NCBI GenBank assembly: GCA_015057205.1
Contig: SVEW01000023.1
Location: forward strand, 1-20,484
Direction of reading: 5' to 3'
Origin: Lachnospiraceae bacterium
GTDB taxonomy: Bacteria; Bacillota; Clostridia; Lachnospirales; Lachnospiraceae
Length of the DNA stretch: 20,484 nucleotides
Shown: positions 7,387 through 15,522 of the stretch, piece after piece
Layout of the letters: every line of letters starts with the position of its first letter
Position numbering within the stretch: the stretch's first letter is position 1
Made by a program: the position numbers and the translations under genes
The notes under the pieces: model-generated
Database searches by the model: none
Told to the model about the DNA's origin: nothing
Seen by the model: the letters and a program-made list of their open reading frames with translations, nothing else

Positions 7387-7424
7387 AAAAATCGGCTATT
7401 TCTTACTCATTTTTTACGATTTTT
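7387..7424 (-). terminator. Weak hairpin after the phosphohexomutase gene
   Basis: AAAAATCG and CGATTTTT (7417-7424 and 7387-7394) can pair over a loop of about 22 bases directly after the stop codon. The stem is AT-rich and the loop long, so this may be only a weak terminator between the phosphohexomutase gene and the hup promoter. Confidence 0.25.
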
Positions 7425-9149
7425 TTACGCAATAAAGGTCATGGACGCTTTTTTCAGCTCTTCTGAAAGCTTTTTGGCCTCCTCAAAAGACGCCGCCTTA
7501 ACGCCATAATAAAGCTTAATTTTCGGCTCTGTTCCGGAAGGTCGTACACATACCCATGCATCATTTTCCAACTCATAATACAATACATTTGACTTCGGCA
7601 ATTTAATTTCCGTTTCCTTTCCGGTTGCAAGCTCTATGCTAACGCCCTTCTGATAATCCTTCTGAGAAACCACCTTAAAGTTTCCAATGGCTGTTTTGGT
7701 CTCCCCATGGAGATTGTCCATAATCGAAGCAATTTTTTCCAATCCTTCCATACCTGCCAACGTCACGGATTCCACACCATCCTCATAGTAGCCGTAGCGT
7801 TCATACATATCCAGACATGCATCCCATAAAGTTTTACCCTGCTGCTTGTAAAATGCGGCTGCTTCGCACAACAACGTAGTTGCTACTACCGCATCCTTAT
7901 CCCGGGCATAGGTTCCTGCCAGACATCCGTAACTTTCTTCCATACCGAAAAGATAGGTTCCGCCACCATGCTCTTCAAATTCCAAAATTTTCTGACCAAT
8001 GTATTTAAATCCGGTCAGCACTTCTATCAGCTGTGCACCGTGTCCCTTCGCAACCGCATCCACCAGATGGGTACTTACGATGGAGCGAATTACCGTCGCA
8101 TCCTTCGGAAACTGACCGAGCGCCTTTTTCTCACGCAAAATATACTCTGCCAGCAAGCTTCCGGACATGTTTCCGGTAAGGGCATGATATTCCTTTCCCT
8201 TTGCGTCCCACACGTACACACCAAGACGATCTGCATCCGGGTCCGTTGCCAAAACCAAATCCGCTTGCTTCTCTTTTGCAAGTTTCAACGCCAATTCAAA
8301 GGCTTTCGGCGATTCCGGATTCGGATAATCCACGGTAGGGAAATCCCCATCCGGCATTTCCTGTTCTTTCACCACGTACACATTTTCAAAACCAAGTTCC
8401 GAGAGCATTCTACGAACCGGCACATTTCCGGTTCCGTTTAACGGTGTGTATACGATGCTGATTTCCTTTCCCATGGCCTTGATAACCTCTGGGTGAAGAA
8501 TCTGCTTTTTCAGCTCTGCCAGGTAGGAAGCATCCACTTCCTCCCCCATAACCTCATAAAGACCCTTGTCCATCGCTGTCTGTTTGTCCATAGTCTTTAA
8601 TGTTCCGTAATCAGTAATGGCTTTTACCTCATCCATAATACCTTTGTCATGAGGCGGTGTAATCTGCGCACCATCTGCCCAATAAACCTTATATCCGTTA
8701 TAATTGCTCGGGTTATGACTTGCTGTAATATTAATTCCGGCAATGGCCTTTTTCTCACGAACTGCATAGGAAAGTTCCGGTGTCGGTCGCAAAGACTCAA
8801 AAACATAAGCCTTTATACCATTGGCCGCCAGACAAAGCGCTGCTTCATCCGCAAATTCCGGCGACATATGGCGGGAATCGTAGGCAATGCATACACCTTT
8901 GTCTGCTGCCTTCTGTTTGTTAATGTAGTTTGCAAGCCCCTGTGTTGCCTTTCGTACGGTATAGGCATTCATTCGATTGGTTCCTGCCCCTAGAATACCT
9001 CTCAGTCCTGCGGTTCCAAATTCCAACTCCCGGTAAAAGCGCTCGGTTATTTCTTTTTCATCCGAGGCAATCTTTCTCAGTTCAGCCTTGGTTTCTTCGT
9101 CAAAATATGGTTCTTCACACCATTTCTTGTAATTTTGCAATGCGTCCAT
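7425..9149 (-). CDS. Phospho-sugar mutase (phosphoglucomutase/phosphomannomutase family)
   Basis: An alpha-D-phosphohexomutase that moves phosphate between C1 and C6 of a hexose, most likely glucose, feeding glycogen, cell-wall and exopolysaccharide precursors. Counting from the longest start (576 residues), it has the phosphoserine loop TASHNP (144-149, Ser146), metal site DPDADR (305-310), sugar loop GMEESYG (404-410) and phosphate loop RPSGTEPK (538-545). All four active-site loops are intact. The length fits the long PgcA-like group of Firmicutes. Two ATG codons lie at 9155 and 9149; AAGG abuts the first and is six bases from the second, so the second is preferred. It lies 14 bases after the lipoprotein gene. 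Glucose versus mannose specificity cannot be read from sequence. Confidence 0.93.
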   Translation of the reverse strand: MDALQNYKKWCEEPYFDEETKAELRKIASDEKEITERFYRELEFGTAGLRGILGAGTNRMNAYTVRKATQGLANYINKQKAADKGVCIAYDSRHMSPEFADEAALCLAANGIKAYVFESLRPTPELSYAVREKKAIAGINITASHNPSNYNGYKVYWADGAQITPPHDKGIMDEVKAITDYGTLKTMDKQTAMDKGLYEVMGEEVDASYLAELKKQILHPEVIKAMGKEISIVYTPLNGTGNVPVRRMLSELGFENVYVVKEQEMPDGDFPTVDYPNPESPKAFELALKLAKEKQADLVLATDPDADRLGVYVWDAKGKEYHALTGNMSGSLLAEYILREKKALGQFPKDATVIRSIVSTHLVDAVAKGHGAQLIEVLTGFKYIGQKILEFEEHGGGTYLFGMEESYGCLAGTYARDKDAVVATTLLCEAAAFYKQQGKTLWDACLDMYERYGYYEDGVESVTLAGMEGLEKIASIMDNLHGETKTAIGNFKVVSQKDYQKGVSIELATGKETEIKLPKSNVLYYELENDAWVCVRPSGTEPKIKLYYGVKAASFEEAKKLSEELKKASMTFIA

Positions 9150-9163
9150 GTTCATCCTTCTTT

Positions 9164-10486
9164 CTACTTATTTTCCTTCGTTTCCTCCGAATTCTGACTG
9201 TCAGAATTCTTACCTGACGTCTTGCCGGAGTCCGTCAAAATCTTCATAACTTCATTAACCAGTCCCCCCATATTGCTTACATTGTTGGAACTGTTTGTAT
9301 TACTTGTATTACTCGTATTACTTGTATTATTTGAACTGTTTGTCGTGCCAGTCTTCGAGCCGCTATTTTGCGTACCTGTTCCCTGGCCACTTCCTGCCAC
9401 CGTTCCCGACAGACTTCCCGCCAATCCGGAAGTTGGCTTTGAATTATTGGCATTTGCATTGGTAGTTCCGGTTTTATCCCCCATATCAATACTGATTTTG
9501 GCATTCTTTGAATTTACAAAAAGAATCTTCTTCCAGTCGTCATGCCCCTTCTTGGTAGCTTTTACCCGATAAATCCCGTAGGGAACCTTCATAGTCTTGC
9601 CAAGCTTAACCTTGACACCATTCAGTGTTACCGTCACGCCTTTCTGCTCTGCAAAAAACACAAGCTTGCATTCTTTCTTCGCACCAACTTTGTACTTCGC
9701 CAAATCTACAACCGTAACTTTCCCCGGTTGTATGGTGATTTCTTCGCTTCCACCCCGACCGGAGCCTGCCACTGACAAAAGATACGTACCGGCACGAACC
9801 GACATGGTCTCATCCTTGGTAATTCTGGCTGCCGCCACATTTCCCAATACAAAATAGCCTTTTTCAAAACCGGCTATGTTTTTAAACTGTAACTCACCAT
9901 GACCGGTACTGATAATAACGCTCAATATCTCTTTTCCAAAGCCGATAAGCGTTAATTCATCATTTTCTCCTATCTGTTTACTGCTAAACACTTCAGCGCC
10001 ATCAAACACCGGCACCATCTCACCCAAATGGTATGCATCTTCTCCAATTTGGATTTTCTCATGCTCCAAATCCAATTGATACCGCACAAGCTCCGGGAAT
10101 ACCCAGACGGCGTCGGATTGCTTCATCTCCGTAATTGTCTGCGTATTTACGTCAATATCCAACGCGTACACCTCCCCCGGTGTCAGCTGTTCTAAGCTTT
10201 CCGGCTTACCATAGCGGTCATACATCTTTGTACCACCGGTATAATGATATGCAAGTTCCTGCGTAGACCCATTCACTTTCTGAAATAGCATCAAATCCGT
10301 ATCTTCCATTATCCCACGGTAGATAAAGACTAATGGTAGCTTATCCGGCTGTTTCTTAGCATCTCCTGTAGCCACCGGACCCATTCCGCCACCCGTGCCG
10401 ATTACCACTTTCGGTTCTTTCTTTTTACACCCCGCCACGATCAAAAGCACGCACAGTAGCAGGATTCCCATTTTCATTCGTTTCAT
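9164..10486 (-). CDS. Lipoprotein with PEGA-like domain and Ser/Thr/Asn-rich tail, function unknown
   Basis: From the ATG at 10486 the protein has 440 residues. A signal peptide MKRMKMGILLLCVLLIVAGC ends in a lipobox with Cys20, so it is probably lipid-anchored outside the membrane. Residues about 45-240 have no recognised family. A PEGA-like beta domain spans about 283-335, with VTLNGVKVKLGKTMKVPYGIYRV and a K-x-GHDDWKK segment. From about 339 the tail is low-complexity in Ser, Thr, Asn and Gly and includes a DNA repeat. Upstream GTG (10516) and ATG (10495) codons are also open; GAGG lies nine bases before 10486, which also gives a standard signal peptide. It sits between the CotS-like gene and the phosphohexomutase gene with short gaps. 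A wall- or spore-envelope role is only a guess. Confidence 0.75.
   Translation of the reverse strand: MKRMKMGILLLCVLLIVAGCKKKEPKVVIGTGGGMGPVATGDAKKQPDKLPLVFIYRGIMEDTDLMLFQKVNGSTQELAYHYTGGTKMYDRYGKPESLEQLTPGEVYALDIDVNTQTITEMKQSDAVWVFPELVRYQLDLEHEKIQIGEDAYHLGEMVPVFDGAEVFSSKQIGENDELTLIGFGKEILSVIISTGHGELQFKNIAGFEKGYFVLGNVAAARITKDETMSVRAGTYLLSVAGSGRGGSEEITIQPGKVTVVDLAKYKVGAKKECKLVFFAEQKGVTVTLNGVKVKLGKTMKVPYGIYRVKATKKGHDDWKKILFVNSKNAKISIDMGDKTGTTNANANNSKPTSGLAGSLSGTVAGSGQGTGTQNSGSKTGTTNSSNNTSNTSNTSNTNSSNNVSNMGGLVNEVMKILTDSGKTSGKNSDSQNSEETKENK
9296..9331 (-). repeat. Four 9-bp tandem units encoding Asn-Thr-Ser
   Basis: On the plus strand TGTATTACT occurs twice, then CGTATTACT and TGTATTATT, each nine bases. 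On the coding strand they give an Asn/Thr/Ser repeat within the lipoprotein tail. Units of nine bases keep the frame, so copy-number change would alter tail length without breaking the gene. Confidence 0.75.
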
Positions 10487-10519
10487 AGCCATCATCCTCG
10501 TTTTGCTCCATTGCACTCA

Positions 10520-11497
10520 TTATACAACGAACTCCTCCAAAAAGGCAAGAAAGTGACTTCGCTCCTCCTCCTGTTTTACAAGGCGGTCCAGTTTTTCCAA
10601 GTCTCGCAGGATTATGTGATTTTTTCGTGTCGTCGCATAATGGTTCGCAATTTTCAAAAAACGAGACGGATATGCCAACCGCAGATACAACTGCCTCCGC
10701 TCAGACTCCGTCAATGGATAAAACGCTTCAAACTCCGCCAATATGTCTTGAAACATCCTCTCTTGATACTGATTTTTCTCCAACAGTTTGCGCATATAAA
10801 GCGCCAGATCCGCAACCACGTCATCTCCTCCCAAATTATCGAAATGCACCACCGCCAGCTTGCTTCCATTGGCAAGAACATTATGGTGGGTATAATCCCG
10901 ATGGCACAAACCGCGTCGCACCGTATGCGAAGTACCCCACACGCTCTCCATTTCAGCAATTTTTAAGGCTTGTTCATAGTATTTTGAAAAAATCCGGCGA
11001 AACTCCATATCAAACTCATTTTTTCTCCGCTTTCGTCCAATAAAATTACTAATATTCTTCAATTCACGATTTTGTCGCGCTATGGTTTGCATATAGGTTG
11101 TTGGAAAGACTATCTCCCCGGACATCTTTACCGTAATAGCATCCAAAGCTCCTCTAAGTTGTCCCAGTAGCCCTGCACCCGCCCGAATTTCTTCGCGATT
11201 TGTCACGCCGATTTCCCGACCGGTATACCACTTGCGCAAAGTGTAGTTTTTGCCAAAAGAATCCTCTCCCATTTCTACACCTTCAGCTGTCAAAACCGGT
11301 GTATCTACCGCAAATCCTCTTTCCTCTAATTCGCTAAGCGCCCTCCTCAATACGTTGATTCGCTTTGCGCTTCCACTATATTCTTTTAAGAAAAAATCTC
11401 CTTCCTCGCATTGGCACCAGATACCGCCACGCACCCTACTCATTTTCATTACCGTATACGGATACTGTTCCAAGCACTCTAATTCCCGATTATACAA
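10520..11497 (-). CDS. CotS-like spore coat protein, kinase-fold homologue
   Basis: A member of the CotS/YsxE/YutH group related to aminoglycoside phosphotransferases. From the TTG start it has 325 residues. It opens with the family pattern LEQYPYTVMKMSRVRGGIWC and a Lys in FFLKEY. The catalytic-loop motif HRDYTHHN is at 199-206 and the metal-binding equivalent HFDN at 218-221, followed by DLALYMRKL. These motifs look intact, so phosphotransfer is possible, though CotS proteins are best known as coat structure. An ATG at 11545 lacks a ribosome-binding site and lies inside a hairpin. The TTG at 11497 has GGGGAGGG six bases upstream and matches the usual N-terminus, so it is preferred. It follows cca and precedes the lipoprotein gene. 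Confidence 0.82.
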   Translation of the reverse strand: MYNRELECLEQYPYTVMKMSRVRGGIWCQCEEGDFFLKEYSGSAKRINVLRRALSELEERGFAVDTPVLTAEGVEMGEDSFGKNYTLRKWYTGREIGVTNREEIRAGAGLLGQLRGALDAITVKMSGEIVFPTTYMQTIARQNRELKNISNFIGRKRRKNEFDMEFRRIFSKYYEQALKIAEMESVWGTSHTVRRGLCHRDYTHHNVLANGSKLAVVHFDNLGGDDVVADLALYMRKLLEKNQYQERMFQDILAEFEAFYPLTESERRQLYLRLAYPSRFLKIANHYATTRKNHIILRDLEKLDRLVKQEEERSHFLAFLEEFVV

Positions 11498-11547
11498 AAA
11501 TGGCCCTCCCCACAATAGATTATTTTCTATTGTATGAAAGACCATTT
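11498..11547 (-). terminator. Long hairpin between cca and the CotS-like gene
   Basis: Two 22-base arms (11526-11547 and 11498-11519) flank a six-base loop. In minus-strand RNA 21 of 22 positions pair, counting four G-U pairs. In plus-strand RNA only about 17 do, so the structure suits a minus-strand transcript. It begins four bases after the cca stop and ends in a TTTTT run, as an intrinsic terminator would. The 3' arm contains the GGGGAGGG ribosome-binding site of the next gene. Confidence 0.6.
11504..11511 (-). promoter_or_regulatory. Shine-Dalgarno sequence deciding the CotS-like start
   Basis: GGGGAGGG on the minus strand lies six bases before the TTG at 11497. It is the only strong ribosome-binding site near this gene's 5' end. 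It lies in the 3' arm of the hairpin at 11498-11547 and would be hidden when the hairpin forms. Confidence 0.6.
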
Positions 11548-11551
11548 ACAA

Positions 11552-12781
11552 TTATTCTATCCACTGTTTTACCATTTCCACAAGCCTTGTCTTTTCATTA
11601 AGCTCTGGTGTTTTCAAAACTTCATTTAATAATCTGTTAAGGATCTCGCCTACTTTTCGCCCCTGCTTTACTCCAAGATCCATCACTTCTGCTCCGGAAA
11701 TAGCTAATCCTTTCACGGTAACGCAATCACCACGTTGCATAATTCTACTCGCCAACAATCTTTGTTCGCCAAAAGATTTCCCGCTATTTACTTCCCGCAT
11801 CATCAGAAAACGACCAAGCATCGCCTCTCCGTAACGGGAAAGGAACTGTCGAATGGCTAACTCTTCGGCAGGAAGTTCCTCTTGTGCCAGCGAAACCAAT
11901 GTCTTCACAATTTCAATGGTTTCACGGTCAGTTTTTAGCCGCCGCAAAAGCTTGCCAGTGGCGTCCTTCTTCTCTTCCTGTGGCACATCCAGACAAGCAT
12001 CAAATAAAAGTGCTAATCGCACATACAATTCCTTCGGTGAGTTCTTCAGTTGGGCAAGCAGCCGCTCTCGCACTTCCTCCTGTGCCATGCGTCCCGCAAG
12101 CTCCGGCAAAATCACCTCAAACACCTTCGTATCCACCGTAATAAATAGATATTCCGGATAATCTGTCTCCATCAACTTACGAAATTCCGTATATATACGC
12201 TCCACACTCACCATAGAAAGCCGCTGTGCCAATGTCCGCATAGCTTTCCTGGTTTTCTCCTCTATTGAAAAACCAAGCTGAGCTCCGAACCGGGCAGCGC
12301 GTAAAATGCGAAGGGCATCTTCGGTAAAGCGCTCTCGTGCATCGCCAACGCAGCAGATTCGCTTCTTTTCCAAATCTCCTATACCATCAAACAGATCCAC
12401 CAACCCGGTATCCGGATGGTATGCCATAGCGTTAATGGTAAAATCACGTCGACGCAAATCTTCTCGCAAACTGGCTGTAAAGGATACTTCCTTCGGGTGA
12501 CGTCCATCCTCATATTCGCCATCCACCCGATAAGTTGTAACCTCAAAGCCTTCCTTATCTATCAGCACCGTTACCGTTCCATGCTGAATGCCTGTATCCA
12601 CCGTTCGCTTAAAAATACGTTTTACTTCTTCCGGTGTCGCTTGGGTAGTAATATCCCAATCTCCCGGCGTCCGTAAAAGTAGGCTATCACGAACGCAGCC
12701 GCCTACAGCAAATGCTTCGTAGCCGGCTTCGTTCAAACTCTTTATAATTGTTGTTACCGCGTATGGTAATTCCATCATCAT
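11552..12781 (-). CDS. cca: CCA tRNA nucleotidyltransferase
   Basis: A class II nucleotidyltransferase that builds or repairs the 3' CCA end of tRNAs. In its 409 residues the head domain shows GGCVRD (27-32), the metal-binding DWD (41-43, in GDWDITT) and RRDFTINAMA (111-120). The neck contains EDALRILRAARF (154-165), used in nucleotide selection in this class. A helical body/tail for tRNA binding follows. Whether it adds all of CCA or only part cannot be told from motifs alone, but no partner enzyme is seen here. Its ATG shares one base with the proS stop (TAATG), and the upstream Shine-Dalgarno is poor, so translation is probably coupled to proS. A long hairpin follows its stop codon. Confidence 0.95.
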   Translation of the reverse strand: MMMELPYAVTTIIKSLNEAGYEAFAVGGCVRDSLLLRTPGDWDITTQATPEEVKRIFKRTVDTGIQHGTVTVLIDKEGFEVTTYRVDGEYEDGRHPKEVSFTASLREDLRRRDFTINAMAYHPDTGLVDLFDGIGDLEKKRICCVGDARERFTEDALRILRAARFGAQLGFSIEEKTRKAMRTLAQRLSMVSVERIYTEFRKLMETDYPEYLFITVDTKVFEVILPELAGRMAQEEVRERLLAQLKNSPKELYVRLALLFDACLDVPQEEKKDATGKLLRRLKTDRETIEIVKTLVSLAQEELPAEELAIRQFLSRYGEAMLGRFLMMREVNSGKSFGEQRLLASRIMQRGDCVTVKGLAISGAEVMDLGVKQGRKVGEILNRLLNEVLKTPELNEKTRLVEMVKQWIE

Positions 12782-14217
12782 TAATATGCTCTACCCCAGT
12801 ACACAAGTTTCTTAGCCTTCTTACCACAGCATACGCAGGTATCCGTTAATTCTTCCTGCTCGAATGGCATACAACGGCTTGTAGCACCGGTGTCCTCCTT
12901 AATCTGGTTCTCGCACGCTTCATCGCCACACCACATAGCGCGAACAAATCCGCTCTTCTCATTCATGATGCGCTTAAATTCATCATAATCTTTTGCATCA
13001 TAGACATGAGCATCACGATGTTTCTTAGCACGCTCGAACATGTCTTTCTGCATGGTATCTAAGATTTCGGTCATCTTCTCTTCAATTTCATCCAAAGAAA
13101 CGGTCACCTTCTCGCCATTGTCACGACGAACAACAACACACTGATTTGCCTCAATATCCTTTGGTCCAATCTCAATACGTGTTGGAATTCCACGCATTTC
13201 CTGTTCAGAGAACTTCCATCCCGGGCTCTTATCTGAGAAATCTGCTTTCACAGAAAACTTCTTCGCCAGACGCGCACGAATCTCTTCTACCTTATTTGCA
13301 ACAGTTTCTTCCTGCTGACGAATCGGTACAATCATAATCTGTGTCGGTGCAATTCTTGGTGGTAATACCAAACCATTGTCATCGCCATGTACCATAATGA
13401 TTGCTCCAATCATACGGGTCGTCATTCCCCAGGAAGTCTGATGTACATACTGTAACTTATTCTCTTTATCCGTATACTGAATGCCAAATGCTCTTGCAAA
13501 TCCATCACCAAAATTATGGCTGGTTCCGGACTGCAGTGCCTTTCCATCATGCATCAATGCCTCAATGGTATAGGTTGCCTCTGCACCGGCGAATTTTTCT
13601 TTATCTGTCTTTCTTCCACGTACTACCGGAATTGCAAGCACTTCTTCAACAAAATCCGCATATACATGAAGCATCTGCTCGGTACGTGCTTCAGCTTCCT
13701 CAGCCGTTGCATGAGCAGTATGTCCTTCCTGCCATAAAAATTCACGACTTCTCAAGAAAGGTCGGGTTGTCTTCTCCCAACGTACCACAGAACACCACTG
13801 GTTATAAACCTTAGGTAAATCACGGTATGACTGGATTTCGTTTGCATAGAAATCGCAGAATAACGTTTCTGAAGTTGGTCTTACGCACATACGCTCCTGT
13901 AAGGGCTCTAGTCCACCGTGGGTAACCCACGCAACTTCCGGTGCAAAGCCTTCTACATGGTCTTTCTCTTTCTCCAAAAGACTTTCCGGAATAAACATTG
14001 GCATATATACATTCTCCACGCCTGTTTCTTTAAAACGACGGTCCAACTCTCTTTGGATGTTTTCCCAGATAGCATAGCCTGCGGGCTTAATTACCATACA
14101 CCCCTTTACGCTAGTATAGTCTGTTAAGCCTGCCTTTAGTACAACGTCTGTGTACCACTGAGCAAAATCTTCATCCATGGAAGTAATGGCCTGTACCATC
14201 TTCTTATCCTTAGCCAT
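12781..14217 (-). CDS. proS: Prolyl-tRNA synthetase, archaeal/eukaryotic type
   Basis: A class II aminoacyl-tRNA synthetase that charges tRNA(Pro). The 478-residue length and lack of the large editing insertion mark the archaeal/eukaryotic-like form found in many Clostridia. Motif 2 is in RWEKTTRPFLRSREFLWQEG (146-165), and motif 3 lies in GMTTRMIGAIIMVHGDDNG (264-282). The C-terminal domain keeps a likely zinc site, Cys430, Cys435, Cys461 and Cys464, and ends in Tyr, as is usual for this type. The ATG has GGGG seven bases upstream. It lies 70 bases after the GGDEF gene with no clear terminator or T-box between, so it may be partly co-transcribed. It is followed directly by cca. Confidence 0.96.
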   Translation of the reverse strand: MAKDKKMVQAITSMDEDFAQWYTDVVLKAGLTDYTSVKGCMVIKPAGYAIWENIQRELDRRFKETGVENVYMPMFIPESLLEKEKDHVEGFAPEVAWVTHGGLEPLQERMCVRPTSETLFCDFYANEIQSYRDLPKVYNQWCSVVRWEKTTRPFLRSREFLWQEGHTAHATAEEAEARTEQMLHVYADFVEEVLAIPVVRGRKTDKEKFAGAEATYTIEALMHDGKALQSGTSHNFGDGFARAFGIQYTDKENKLQYVHQTSWGMTTRMIGAIIMVHGDDNGLVLPPRIAPTQIMIVPIRQQEETVANKVEEIRARLAKKFSVKADFSDKSPGWKFSEQEMRGIPTRIEIGPKDIEANQCVVVRRDNGEKVTVSLDEIEEKMTEILDTMQKDMFERAKKHRDAHVYDAKDYDEFKRIMNEKSGFVRAMWCGDEACENQIKEDTGATSRCMPFEQEELTDTCVCCGKKAKKLVYWGRAY

Positions 14218-14287
14218 CTTATATCCCCTTTCCTATTCTTATTATTTATTTGATGGAATTCACTTTACGAATCCTATCTTACACTTG

Positions 14288-15427
14288 TTAGGCTCTGTTC
14301 TCCAACGTCCTTGCAAACATCCGATTCTTCATATATATGCAGGCTCTTCCGCCTTCTTTCGCCTGATACAGGCTTCTGTCTGCTTCGGAACGAAGTTCCC
14401 AGAATTCTTTCTTAAGTCCACCCAAATCCCAATGACACACGCCCATACTTACGCTAACCACCGGAAGGAAATTATCTTTAGAATGCGGAATAGCAAGTGC
14501 CTCTATTTCCCGTTTGCAGTTCATAGCCCATTGCTTAGCATCACTTTCATTAATGCCGGACAAAAATACCAAAAACTCCTCGCCTCCCACACGGGCAGCG
14601 AAATCCGACGAACGGCGGGTACACTGTTTAATTGCACCGGCAACCATCTGAATACAGTTATCGCCGGCTCCATGTCCAAAGGTGTCATTGTATCGTTTAA
14701 AATTGTCTATATCAATCATAATTACCGCAACCTCAAGTCCCTGACGATTGCAAAACGGCCACACCGAACTGATTCGGTGCTCAAAACCACGCCTGTTGAG
14801 CAGCCCGGTCATCTGATCCGTCTCTGCCTGCCGTTTCGCATAGGATAGCTTATCGCTTTCCCTTATCCGGCGGGCATAATTCCAATAATTCTGATGCGCC
14901 ACTACATTTCCAAACGCAATAATCACGCAGGCGTAGAGCGCCCTTTCCATGTCAATATTTCCTATAAAAAGATGCGCCATCAACACACCCAATTCCAACA
15001 CTTCGCAACAAATCTGCTCCGGTGTAGGCATAATTGGAATCAAGCACACCCCTGCTATGAATATCAGCATTTGCACCATAATACACACCCTATTAGTGGA
15101 TACAAATGTGGTTGTACACAAAATAATAGTCTCAACAACCCAATACGCTCGAATGACATGAATATACCATTGTTCTTTCTTCTGTCTTATCAGCAGGTCA
15201 CTGATTACAAAAAAGCCTATCTCAACAACATCGATAATCACCAGTACTCCCCACCCTACAAACGCAGTTACGTGAGCACCGCCTGCCAAAATAAACTGTA
15301 GCCACAAAGAAGTCATCAATAAAACAGAAAGAGCGGATGCCAGAAGCATCCGTCGCATGTTATCGCTTTCCAGACGTCCTACAAGATTCGTATTATGACG
15401 CATGGAGTTACGTTCCATCTTCTTCAT
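14288..15427 (-). CDS. Membrane GGDEF protein, probable diguanylate cyclase
   Basis: A probable diguanylate cyclase that makes cyclic di-GMP from two GTP. The 379-residue protein has an N-terminal membrane region of about six helices (roughly 26-175), with no recognised named sensor family, then a GGDEF domain (about 195-365). It keeps the substrate/metal segment DIDNFKRYNDTFGHGAGD (239-256), the active-site motif GGEEF (281-285) and the inhibitory I-site RSSD (272-275) five residues before it, so activity with product feedback is likely. The ATG at 15427 has AAGG four bases upstream; an ATG three codons on (15418) is an alternative. It has its own promoter and lies after an HD-GYP gene. Confidence 0.92.
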   Translation of the reverse strand: MKKMERNSMRHNTNLVGRLESDNMRRMLLASALSVLLMTSLWLQFILAGGAHVTAFVGWGVLVIIDVVEIGFFVISDLLIRQKKEQWYIHVIRAYWVVETIILCTTTFVSTNRVCIMVQMLIFIAGVCLIPIMPTPEQICCEVLELGVLMAHLFIGNIDMERALYACVIIAFGNVVAHQNYWNYARRIRESDKLSYAKRQAETDQMTGLLNRRGFEHRISSVWPFCNRQGLEVAVIMIDIDNFKRYNDTFGHGAGDNCIQMVAGAIKQCTRRSSDFAARVGGEEFLVFLSGINESDAKQWAMNCKREIEALAIPHSKDNFLPVVSVSMGVCHWDLGGLKKEFWELRSEADRSLYQAKEGGRACIYMKNRMFARTLENRA

Positions 15428-15483
15428 TTGTCCTTACCCCAAATCGCTACGCTTCCTACCTATCATATCTATTTCAATTCACT

Positions 15484-15512
15484 ATTCTATCACACACACT
15501 GCCTAATAACAA
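15484..15512 (-). promoter_or_regulatory. Promoter of the GGDEF gene
   Basis: On the minus strand the -35 TTGTTA (15507-15512, four of six) is 17 bases from the -10 TAGAAT (15484-15489, five of six). The -10 is preceded by TGA, giving an extended -10. The leader is about 50 bases. Confidence 0.6.
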
Positions 15513-15522
15513 GCATTTCCTT

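Noticed and set aside
14218..14287. T-box or clear promoter ahead of proS.
   Set aside because: The gap is only 70 bases, with no T-box core and no convincing -35/-10 pair.
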